DNA of 25,210 bases, taken from Alphaproteobacteria bacterium (GTDB lineage Bacteria > Pseudomonadota > Alphaproteobacteria > Rhizobiales > Aestuariivirgaceae). The stretch lies in NCBI GenBank assembly GCA_020441605.1, contig JAGRLX010000241.1:1-25210 (forward strand). Direction: 5' to 3'. This document shows, in pieces, positions 14,471-22,452 of this stretch. The notes beneath the pieces were generated by a model. The model made no database searches, was not told the origin of the DNA, and was given only the letters and a program-made list of their open reading frames with translations. The stretch's first letter is position 1. Every line of letters begins with the position of its first letter. The translations under genes and the position numbers were made by a program.

Positions 14471-17400
14471 CTACTCTTCTTTCAGGGGCATCGTGATCAG
14501 ACGGAAACCGAGAAGGGGACTGCGCTCGGTTGACGGCAGGCACTGGGCAAGCACACGATTCTCCAACTTGCCGATCTGGCCGACCACAAGGGCACCGCTT
14601 TCCTGCTGGCATGGGCCTTCAGCCCACTCGCGCCTGGTATCGGCGACACCTCTGGCAAGATCCGTCAGGGCCTTTTCCTGCTGGGCAGCGGCTGCCGCCG
14701 TGGCAACAAATTGCTTGATCGTGGGCAGACGGTAGATCCGACCATCGCGCTTCGAAAGCCAATCAGCATAGGCTTCGGCATCAGCCTTGTTCACCAAATC
14801 GACGTCTTGACCCTGGGGGCTCGCTTCCCCTCCGGACATCATGGCGTCACGCACTTTCGTGTCATGTTTGGATTGGGTCACGAAATCCGCGAAATCCTCA
14901 TCGGTGACCTGCGATGTCGCGATGCAGAAAGGTTCCTCTATGTCGAGATCGAAGGGGTTCGCCTCATCAATGTCCGGGGCCAGTCGGGCGTCGCGAGCCA
15001 TTCGTCCGGCCACCGAATTGGCGACCAGGTGATAGGAACCCGCCTTGATCAAAACAAAGCCGCCTTTGGCGTCACCCTCCGAACAATTTGCTATTCTGGT
15101 ATTCTTGACAGTCCGCTCGATTTCTTCGGCCAGCTTCTGGGATTCATCGAGTTGTTCGAGGGCCGCCGGAAGATCGTTGCGCTCGATTGCCTCGCGGGCC
15201 GCACTCAAGGCATCCTGCAAACGGCTGAACTGTGACGTGTCCACACCCTCGGTACTTTCCAGTTCCGTCTTTTTGCGAATGAGGGCCTGCAGTCGCTCCT
15301 TGGCTTTCACAGGATCGACAGTCTGGGACGACCCTTCCCCAGCACTTGCCGGCTCATCCTGTTGCTTCGCAGGCTCAACGGCGTCTGCCGTTCCGCCTGA
15401 GTTCCTTTGTGCCGACGCACCAGAACCCGGCACGATGACCAGTCGAACGCCCAGCAGCGGGCTGTGCGATGCAGCTGGCAGGCATTGCGCCATGACGCGA
15501 ACCTCGGGCTTGCCGATTGTGCCCACCACAACGGCATTACCCTCTATCGCACAATCATCCTCCGTCCACTCTCTGCTGGCGTCACCAATCCTGCGGGACA
15601 GTGCGCCAAATCCGCTTTCCGGCCCGGCCGCCGCGACGGAGGCCGCCAGCAATTGCTTGACTCGAGGCAGCCTGTAGTTTCTGCCGGTCTGTTGAGAGAG
15701 CCAGGCGGCGTAGTCTTCGGCGTCGCCCTTGCTGATCAGGTCGAGATTGTCAGCCTCTGAGGCCTCTTGGCCCCGTTCTTTCAACAGCTCATCGCGCACC
15801 TTTGTGTCATGCCCGGTTGCGGCGACGAATTTCTGGTACTCGCCGGGGGTAACTTCCGCGAGAGCGATGCAAAATGGTTCGTCGATACTGATAACAAATG
15901 ATCCGCTTTCGCCACTTTCGGCAATGAGCTTGGCATCCTTGGCGATGCGGCCGGCAAGAGAATTGTTCCCGACCTCGTAGGAGCCGGCGGCGATCATCCG
16001 CATACCCTGCTCCGAGTCGGTGTCCGGGCAGTCGAACGCCTGGGGACGGGCTAGGATTTCCTCGATCTTTGCCACAAGAATTTCACCTCGACGCATTGCC
16101 TCTCCGGCCTGCTCATAATTCTTCTCCGCCATCGACGTCCTGGCGACAGACATGAGCTGCTTCAATTCGTCGAGTTCCGGCAGGTCAGTGCCGCCGCCCG
16201 ATTCGAGTGCCGCGAACTTTGCGAACAACGACTGCATGCGCTCCTCTGCCCTGCGTTGCGCGTCACTCACCGTATCCGCGGCAGATGCCAGCGATGCCAG
16301 AGCCGATCCGGCCACAGATATGGCGCGATCAGGTGCTCCCTGGCCGATGAACGTCTGTGCTTCCCCAAGGGCCTGTCGGGCTTCAGCCAAGGCCGTCGTC
16401 TCCGCCGGCATGGATGCCGCGAATTCGGATATCATTCGATCGAGCCGTTCCGCCTCACCGCTGGCGTCACGCATCAGGCTGGCAAACCCGTTCTCCACTG
16501 GCGCGTAGGCTGCCAGCACATCTTGAACAGCGCTTACAAACTTCTGCGGCGCCATCGACTGTCGTGCTGCACCAAGCTCTGCCACGCGCTCGTCCAAGGC
16601 AGCGGCCTGCTTGCGCAGCTCGCCGTCCTCCATCAGATTGCCCAACAGTATTCTGACTGCCGCCTGGTGTGCCTCGAGATCGGAAAACGCCGCCGCGACG
16701 GCCTGTTGCTGCTTATCCAGATCGGCAAGGAGATCCTCGGCAGCCCGTTCGATGGCGGAGAGTCCATCTGCTGCCCGATCCAGGCTGCCTGATCTCGCCA
16801 CCGTCGCGACTTCGTCGAGTTGGCGGCGCAGGTCCCCGACGCGAGGACCGGCTGCCACCGACTGGCGATCGATATCGTCCAGGCGGGCCGTGACCGTGGC
16901 AATGCGCTCCTCGGTCGCGGCCTGCAGTGCCGAAAATTCGGAATAGATTCCAGCCAGCATCTCGCTTGCGGCGACATAATTCTTGGATGCTGTTTCCCAG
17001 CGCCTGTCGCGCAGGGCCAGGTCGGCCACTCTGGCCAAATCCAGGACCGACGTCGCCTTGAGTCGCAAGGGATGGGGTGCCGCCAGCTTGTCGAGCAGCA
17101 CACGCTCCCGATTTTCCGATATGGCAAGAAATGCCTCCAGCGCCGTGCTGGCATCCGCCTCGGCTGACCTAAAAGCCGCAATAGCGGATTGAAGGGCCTC
17201 ATCGAGTGCCGCGGTTTCCGTGTCTCCATCTGCGATCTCTCCGGCAAGGATCCGCGCGTCCAGCGCCGTCAGGCGCGCTTCGATCGTGGCAATCCGCTCG
17301 TCGTCGATGCTGGTGAGGTTCCTCGCCTCGTCCAGCTTGGAACGCAAAGGCAGCAGGCCTTCCTTCAGTGCGCCGTAGAGCTGCGCCGCCTCCTGATAGG

Positions 17401-19834
17401 TCGCCTCCAGATTGTCACCGGCCTCGGCATATTTGCCCGCGGCGACGGTCCACTGTTTGGCCAACATGGCCTCGTCAGCTGCGGATGCCACAGTCAGCGC
17501 GGCAGCCTCTTTCTCGCGCAGTGGATTGTTCTCGGGAAGGCTGCCCAGCAATTTGCTCTCCGGCGCTGTGGTGAACCTCATGAACTGCGCCTGCGATGCC
17601 ATCGCCTGGGATCTGGCGGTCTCCCAATCGGCCCGCACCTTGTTCAGGGCGGTTGAAGCTTCCAATGCCAATTGTACTGACTCGGGATATCGCCGCCCTC
17701 CAAAAGCGGATTCGGCAGTGGCCAGCTTTGCCAGGGCTGGCAAACTGGCCACGTCAGCGGCCGCGATCAAGTCTTCAAGGGCCCGGACTTGGGCACGCGC
17801 GGCCGACAGCGCCACGGACGCTTCATCACGGCTCTTGCCGACCTTTGCCACGAGGATCGCGATGTTTGATTGCAGCTTGATCGACTGCGCGATGGCACTC
17901 TCAAGCTGCTTGTCCTCAAGGGCCAACTTCGCCAAGCTGAAAGCAGTCTCAGCAGTCTTCAGATCACCGTCATCCGCCGGCAGGAGCTTGGCGAGCGCCT
18001 CCAATTGGGCTCGGGTTGCCGCCACCGCCGAAGCACCGTCCGCCGCAAGCTGATCGAGTTTCTTCACCATGGCCGCCGCAAGGGCCGCCGCCTCCACCGA
18101 TGCGGCTTCACTGGCCTTCCACTTCCGCTCGGTGAAGAGCTCTTTGACCTTGTTCAGCGCATTTTGGGTATTTGCGAATTCGCCCTTTAGCGGACTATCC
18201 GGGATGAACATATCGGCGGTGATGCCAGTCAGCTTGCCAGCCGATGCGGCCAGCGCATCCAGTGCGGTCGATGCCTGCTTCCTCTCCGCATCGAGAATGG
18301 CCACTAACTCTGTCAGCTCGGACGCAATGGGCGCCAATCCGGCAAAGGCCTTGTCGAGCGGCCCGGTCGCGACCGCCGCCGCTGCGGCATCCACACGCGA
18401 ACGGCCTGCTGCAACACGTTCATCGCCGGCGGCCGCGATAGCTTCGAGGCTCGTGATCTGTCCATTGAGAGCCTCCAATTCCGACTTCGCCTTGTTTGCC
18501 AGGTCGTCATAGGCGGCTACCGCCGAACCTGCGCTGTTCCGCGCCGCCTCAAGGGCGGTGCTGAAGTCGCCAAAGGACATGCGGGATGGCGGAAAGGCCT
18601 CGATTGCGATGCCCAGTTCGTGTCTGGCTTTCGAGAAATTCTCTCCGATGCTGCCCGCCGGATCGAGCGCCCCGATCCTGTCCGCGTAGGAATCGATGGA
18701 AGTTCGGATCTCGACCAACTCGCTTCGGAGTTGCTGCACCTGAGCCTGCGGCAGACGGTTCCAGATCATGAAACCGGCGAACGCGGCTGATAACAACATT
18801 ACCACACCGAATGCGGCTGGCAACGGGCCCAGGCGTTTGCGTGGTCCCTTGGCAGGATGAACGACGACAATCTTGTCTTCGGGGGAGCCCCAGCCACCAC
18901 CCACATCCGTCCGGAACCGGCGCACTGCATCGTTGAGTGCCCCGACGGCCTGATGGGCATTGGCAAAGCGTACCGATCTCTGTGTGTTGCGGGCAGAAAC
19001 GACCCAATTTTCGAAACGCTCGGAGATCTTCGGATTCAGCGTCCGGGGAAGCGGGAAAGCATTGCTGCTCTTGTGCTGGGTCTCCCATGCACCGAGGCGG
19101 TTCTCGGCAGAGGCCTCAAGGGGCGTCCGCAACGCCTCCCTGTAGGCATCGCGCCCGACGAGCAGCCGATAGGCGATCATGCCCACGACATAGATATCGT
19201 CCTGCGCGGTCCAATGCGGCTCCCCTTCCGGAGGAGTCGGCGCGTTGAATTCCGGATTGAACCCAAGATGCACCGGGTTGTCGGGCTTAAAGACCTTGTA
19301 GAGCCCACCGAGCTTCACGTGGTCACCGAGCTCGGACCTTATGACGCGAATGTCGTTCAGGTCGAAAGACCCGTACACGAGGCCTTTCTCGTGAAACGGT
19401 TCGAGCGCCTTCAGAACGGTTTGGATGATGTTCATGCCGCGCAGCTGATCGAGATCCTCCTTCTCGATGAGATCGAAAAGGGATTCACCATCGGCGGATT
19501 CGACAATGTAGAAAGGCTCGTCGGCAACCTGGGCCTCAATGATCTCGAGGCGTTGATGTATGTGACCGTCACGGGCCCCGCTGGCGAGACTCCTGTTCTC
19601 CTGCAGCGTGGCGAGCAGGCCCTGCTGGCGCATCAGCTTTGGTAACGCCTGGTAGATGACGTATGGATGATTGCCAGTATCCTTGACACGATGAATGAAG
19701 AAATTGTCGGTGCGCTCAATCTCCGCGTCACGATGCGGAAAGCGCTGTTGCAACGCAAGCGTGAGATAGGCGATTCCGCCCAGCGGCCTGGAGTTGCCTC
19801 CTTCGATTCCGGATGAATTGCCAGACTTGGACAT
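14471..19834 (-). CDS. Giant membrane protein: pseudokinase - TM - helical repeats - two FGE-like domains
   Basis: This 1787-residue protein has four parts. Residues about 20-320 have a protein-kinase fold: the helix-F region DDIYVVGMIAYRLLVGRDAY is well kept, but HRDLKPxN is replaced by YGSFDLND (154-161; catalytic Asp to Ser156, Lys to Asp158) and DFG by GLY (177-179). No glycine loop is seen, so it is probably catalytically dead. Residues about 334-357 form one membrane helix preceded by RKR, so the kinase domain is cytoplasmic and the rest periplasmic. Residues about 365-1265 are Ala/Glu/Leu-rich helical repeats. Residues 1269-1470 and 1584-1787 are two degenerate FGE-sulfatase/SUMF1-like domains. 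All eight cysteines lie in these two domains. GGAGG four bases before the ATG is strong. It is the last gene of the Tad operon. Function unknown; a scaffold or signal-transducing regulator of the Tad machine is inferred. Confidence 0.85.
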   Translation of the reverse strand: MSKSGNSSGIEGGNSRPLGGIAYLTLALQQRFPHRDAEIERTDNFFIHRVKDTGNHPYVIYQALPKLMRQQGLLATLQENRSLASGARDGHIHQRLEIIEAQVADEPFYIVESADGESLFDLIEKEDLDQLRGMNIIQTVLKALEPFHEKGLVYGSFDLNDIRVIRSELGDHVKLGGLYKVFKPDNPVHLGFNPEFNAPTPPEGEPHWTAQDDIYVVGMIAYRLLVGRDAYREALRTPLEASAENRLGAWETQHKSSNAFPLPRTLNPKISERFENWVVSARNTQRSVRFANAHQAVGALNDAVRRFRTDVGGGWGSPEDKIVVVHPAKGPRKRLGPLPAAFGVVMLLSAAFAGFMIWNRLPQAQVQQLRSELVEIRTSIDSYADRIGALDPAGSIGENFSKARHELGIAIEAFPPSRMSFGDFSTALEAARNSAGSAVAAYDDLANKAKSELEALNGQITSLEAIAAAGDERVAAGRSRVDAAAAAVATGPLDKAFAGLAPIASELTELVAILDAERKQASTALDALAASAGKLTGITADMFIPDSPLKGEFANTQNALNKVKELFTERKWKASEAASVEAAALAAAMVKKLDQLAADGASAVAATRAQLEALAKLLPADDGDLKTAETAFSLAKLALEDKQLESAIAQSIKLQSNIAILVAKVGKSRDEASVALSAARAQVRALEDLIAAADVASLPALAKLATAESAFGGRRYPESVQLALEASTALNKVRADWETARSQAMASQAQFMRFTTAPESKLLGSLPENNPLREKEAAALTVASAADEAMLAKQWTVAAGKYAEAGDNLEATYQEAAQLYGALKEGLLPLRSKLDEARNLTSIDDERIATIEARLTALDARILAGEIADGDTETAALDEALQSAIAAFRSAEADASTALEAFLAISENRERVLLDKLAAPHPLRLKATSVLDLARVADLALRDRRWETASKNYVAASEMLAGIYSEFSALQAATEERIATVTARLDDIDRQSVAAGPRVGDLRRQLDEVATVARSGSLDRAADGLSAIERAAEDLLADLDKQQQAVAAAFSDLEAHQAAVRILLGNLMEDGELRKQAAALDERVAELGAARQSMAPQKFVSAVQDVLAAYAPVENGFASLMRDASGEAERLDRMISEFAASMPAETTALAEARQALGEAQTFIGQGAPDRAISVAGSALASLASAADTVSDAQRRAEERMQSLFAKFAALESGGGTDLPELDELKQLMSVARTSMAEKNYEQAGEAMRRGEILVAKIEEILARPQAFDCPDTDSEQGMRMIAAGSYEVGNNSLAGRIAKDAKLIAESGESGSFVISIDEPFCIALAEVTPGEYQKFVAATGHDTKVRDELLKERGQEASEADNLDLISKGDAEDYAAWLSQQTGRNYRLPRVKQLLAASVAAAGPESGFGALSRRIGDASREWTEDDCAIEGNAVVVGTIGKPEVRVMAQCLPAASHSPLLGVRLVIVPGSGASAQRNSGGTADAVEPAKQQDEPASAGEGSSQTVDPVKAKERLQALIRKKTELESTEGVDTSQFSRLQDALSAAREAIERNDLPAALEQLDESQKLAEEIERTVKNTRIANCSEGDAKGGFVLIKAGSYHLVANSVAGRMARDARLAPDIDEANPFDLDIEEPFCIATSQVTDEDFADFVTQSKHDTKVRDAMMSGGEASPQGQDVDLVNKADAEAYADWLSKRDGRIYRLPTIKQFVATAAAAAQQEKALTDLARGVADTRREWAEGPCQQESGALVVGQIGKLENRVLAQCLPSTERSPLLGFRLITMPLKEE
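14474..16030 (-). repeat. Tandem duplication encoding the two FGE-like domains
   Basis: Copy A (residues about 1269-1470; 15425-16030) and copy B (1584-1787; 14474-15085) align over nearly their whole length with about 45% identity by hand count. Shared blocks are AGSY, EPFCIA, HDTKVRD, WLS...YRLP, REW.E..C, VVG.IGK, AQCLP and SPLLG.RL. Cysteines fall at offsets 1, 54, 160/159 and 183/182 in each copy. A charged helical linker with AIRKKTELES-like content separates them. Confidence 0.85.
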
Positions 19835-19853
19835 CAGTCCTCCGTTTTGCTTC

Positions 19854-20705
19854 TTATCTCGACTGCGCTGCTATCCTGTAGCGTGAAGACGCCAGCAGAT
19901 GAGCCCTGCATTGCAGGTCCGGCACCAAGGTCCGCACGACTTGATAGGCCCGTGATGCCCTGGAGCCGTCGCCTTGCTGTTCTGCGACAAATCCCTCAAC
20001 CAGCCACTCTCTCACCTGCCGCTGAAGGTCTGCGGACGAAACCTTGTCGCCGTCTCCGCCCATTGCGGCGGTGTTCTTTGCCAAGGCCCAATAGATGCTA
20101 TCGGCCGGCAGATCGGGCCTCACGGCGCCCGCCTTGACCCGCTCACTGGCCGCGGTGATGCAATCGGGCAGAGAGTCAACGACACGGTCAATGGTTGCCG
20201 AAGAAATGGTGGTGAGATCGGCCACTGTGTCCGCTGGCCGATGGAGGAACATGAGATATGCTGCGACCGCCGAGCCCAGCATCACGATCGAGAACAGGTA
20301 GGTGACGGCATTGGATTTCCCGCCAGCGGTGGCAGGCTCCACAGCTGCGGCGCGCTCCGGCTTGCCGTCAGTCTTCACCGGAGCCGCCGCGGGATCAACG
20401 AGACGGAAACTCACCAGGCCAGCAATGTTCACGTCGTCGTCGGACCCAATCGTTCGATCCCGCTCGGCGAGTGGCACCCCGTTCACTTCGACCGGATTGA
20501 GCCCTACAACCCGAACGACCCAGTCGTCACCGCTCCTAGCAATGACAAGGTGACGATCGGCTATCATCGACGACTGCAATCTAAGGTCGGCGTCCTCGCC
20601 CGAGCCAATCGAGAATTGATCAATGTCGATGGTGCGCCGCTGGCGCTTTCCACCCTGAACCGAGAACTCGATGTATGGCTTGGTCCGCGTGAACATGGGC
20701 GACAC
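19854..20705 (-). CDS. FHA-domain single-pass membrane protein of the Tad operon
   Basis: This 283-residue protein has an N-terminal FHA-like domain (about 8-103): FSIGSGEDADLRL, then ADRHLVI in place of the usual SRRHA, then NPVEVNGVPL and IGSDDDVNIAGLVSFRL. The phosphothreonine-contacting Ser of the S-x-x-H motif is replaced by Ala, while Arg51 and His52 remain. A membrane helix follows at about 133-155, then a periplasmic tail with Cys182 and Cys266, the only cysteines. FHA domains bind phosphothreonine peptides. GTG 20705 shares one base with the tadC stop (TAGTG); ATG 20696 is an alternative start. It sits 19 bases before the giant pseudokinase gene, so the two are probably partners. Confidence 0.78.
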   Translation of the reverse strand: MSPMFTRTKPYIEFSVQGGKRQRRTIDIDQFSIGSGEDADLRLQSSMIADRHLVIARSGDDWVVRVVGLNPVEVNGVPLAERDRTIGSDDDVNIAGLVSFRLVDPAAAPVKTDGKPERAAAVEPATAGGKSNAVTYLFSIVMLGSAVAAYLMFLHRPADTVADLTTISSATIDRVVDSLPDCITAASERVKAGAVRPDLPADSIYWALAKNTAAMGGDGDKVSSADLQRQVREWLVEGFVAEQQGDGSRASRAYQVVRTLVPDLQCRAHLLASSRYRIAAQSR

Positions 20706-21580
20706 TACCTGACAAAAGCCATCATCTTGCCCAGGCTGCCTGCCAAGATGATCAGGAAAGCCCCGGTAAACATTATGACGGCAGGAATGGCCGAAGCCGC
20801 CTTGATCCGCTCAGCCAGCTTCTCGGCTTGTTCATAGCGGGTACTGCGCATGTCGCGGGCTATGTCGCGCAGCATCGCCGTGCTTCGGGCGCCCATGTCT
20901 TCGGCCACGAGTATCGACTGGATTGTCGATCGCCCAACGGCCGAAGGGCACTCGTCATGGAGATCCATCAGAGCGCCGCGCAGGCCGTCGACGTGGGTGT
21001 TCATTCCGTCTGCAACGACCCGCATGGCATCGCCCAGCTCGGTCGCCCCGACCGAGTTGACGTAGAGCCGCAGGGCCATGGGCAGGTTTTCACCAGCCTC
21101 TTTCATCATGACCAGGAAGTCCAGCAGATAGGGAAACTGCTGATCGAAGCGTCGCGTCCTGGTCTTCAGCGTCCGATCTACCGAGAAGAGCGCGTAGCCT
21201 ATCGGACCGAAGACCCCGACGGCCGCACCGAGAACCAGACCCGACGAGCCCATCAGGGTTCCGAAAGCAGCCGCGCATATCGGGGCATAGACAGCTGTGG
21301 CGACGAGTGCCGCCGCGAGGATTTCATCGGCCCGAATGCGTCCGCCCGGCCGTCCCGCAAGGATCAACTTGCGCTCAAGCTGATCGACGACGCCTGGCAA
21401 ACCCTCCCTCAAGGTCGGGGCAATGGCCTGGACCAGTGGGCGAAGGCCGGGCACGCTGTCAATGAAGTTCCCCGACCTATCGGCGGCGACCACGATTGCG
21501 GGTTGCGATTGCGGCCAAGCGGCCCAAACCACGGAGAACGCCATGAGGCCTGCCAACATGGAAAACAGAACCGCCATCAT
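20705..21580 (-). CDS. tadC: Tad secretion inner-membrane protein TadC
   Basis: This 291-residue type II secretion F-domain (PF00482) protein is one of the paired platform proteins on which the TadA ATPase acts. It has an N-terminal helix (about 4-22), a second membrane region at about 85-125, the cytoplasmic F domain with FPYLLDFLVMMKEAGENLPMAL and LVAEDMGARSTAMLRDIARDMR, and a C-terminal helix (AIPAVIMFTGAFLIILAGSL). The phrase ERIKAASAIPAVIMF is characteristic of the TadC/GspF group. The start overlaps the tadB stop as ATGATG; the second ATG is better spaced from GAGG. Being the second F-domain gene after the ATPase fits the TadC position. Confidence 0.88.
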   Translation of the reverse strand: MMAVLFSMLAGLMAFSVVWAAWPQSQPAIVVAADRSGNFIDSVPGLRPLVQAIAPTLREGLPGVVDQLERKLILAGRPGGRIRADEILAAALVATAVYAPICAAAFGTLMGSSGLVLGAAVGVFGPIGYALFSVDRTLKTRTRRFDQQFPYLLDFLVMMKEAGENLPMALRLYVNSVGATELGDAMRVVADGMNTHVDGLRGALMDLHDECPSAVGRSTIQSILVAEDMGARSTAMLRDIARDMRSTRYEQAEKLAERIKAASAIPAVIMFTGAFLIILAGSLGKMMAFVR

Positions 21581-22446
21581 ACCTCAACCTTTGTCATGGC
21601 CAGAAGCCAATAGGTACCGATCCCGTAAAGAATCAAGCCCAGCAGGAACAGACCGATTCCCGCTGCCGTTTCAAAAATCTGATCGATGAGCTGCGGCTGA
21701 CCAATGGACACGAACAGAACAATCAGCAGCAGACCGAGATTGACGACCCAGAATGTCGCCCGCGCCGATGCCGCCGCCGTCTGTATCTTCGCTTCCAGCC
21801 GATAGATTTCCTTGAACGACCGCGACATATTCTGCATCGGTTCGATCAAATTGCCTCCCTGCCGGGAAAAGATGTGGATGATCGACAACAACAAGGAATA
21901 ATTTCTGCTCGTGTAACGGCGCCTGGCATTGACGATCGCCGCATCAATGCCGCCTTGGCCCTTGTTGGCCTGTTCTGCCAGCATGGCGATCTCGGAACGC
22001 AATGGGTCCTGAAGCGCCGATGTCACCTCTTGAAGAGATACGAGCAGCGGCAAGTCACCCCGTACCGAGGCGACCAGTTGATCGGTGAACGGCGGCAGCT
22101 GTGATTCAAACTTCTTCAACGACCTGTTTCTGATCATCTGAGGTGCCCAGACTGGCGCCAGCACGAATGCTATGGCAACGAATACAAAACCCATGATCGC
22201 CAGGGGCGGACGCCAGAGAAATAGAAGCAGCGGCGCAAGGAACTGAAGCAAGCCGTAGCTGAGCATGGCCATGCCCGGAGAAACGCCGGCAGCCTGCGCA
22301 ATCAGGGTAACGCGCTGCGATGCCAGGATCGTGTCCCCCAATGGCGACTGCCTCTGCCGATCACCACCTACGGCGAAACCCACGGATAGCACGGTCAGAC
22401 CGGTTAGTCCGACAATCACGTATGGCATCAGACCTTGCATCTCCAT
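21577..22446 (-). CDS. tadB: Tad secretion inner-membrane protein TadB
   Basis: This 289-residue F-domain platform protein pairs with TadC. It has a membrane helix at about 6-26, helices at about 60-100, and the cytoplasmic F domain with FTDQLVASVRGDLPLLVSLQEV, IHIFSRQGGNLIEPMQNMSRSFKE and LEAKIQTAAASARATF, followed by C-terminal helices ending LILYGIGTYWLLAMTKV. I chose ATG 22446, which has AGG five bases upstream within the tadA stop; a GTG at 22452 abutting that stop is the longer alternative. It overlaps tadC by four bases. Confidence 0.9.
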   Translation of the reverse strand: MEMQGLMPYVIVGLTGLTVLSVGFAVGGDRQRQSPLGDTILASQRVTLIAQAAGVSPGMAMLSYGLLQFLAPLLLFLWRPPLAIMGFVFVAIAFVLAPVWAPQMIRNRSLKKFESQLPPFTDQLVASVRGDLPLLVSLQEVTSALQDPLRSEIAMLAEQANKGQGGIDAAIVNARRRYTSRNYSLLLSIIHIFSRQGGNLIEPMQNMSRSFKEIYRLEAKIQTAAASARATFWVVNLGLLLIVLFVSIGQPQLIDQIFETAAGIGLFLLGLILYGIGTYWLLAMTKVEV

Positions 22447-22452
22447 TGTCAC

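Noticed and set aside
14471..16030. Diversity-generating retroelement with the FGE-like domain as variable target
   Set aside because: C-terminal FGE/C-lectin folds are classic retroelement targets, but no reverse transcriptase, accessory gene or template repeat is visible, and the two copies are conserved rather than adenine-specifically variable. A retroelement outside the window cannot be excluded.
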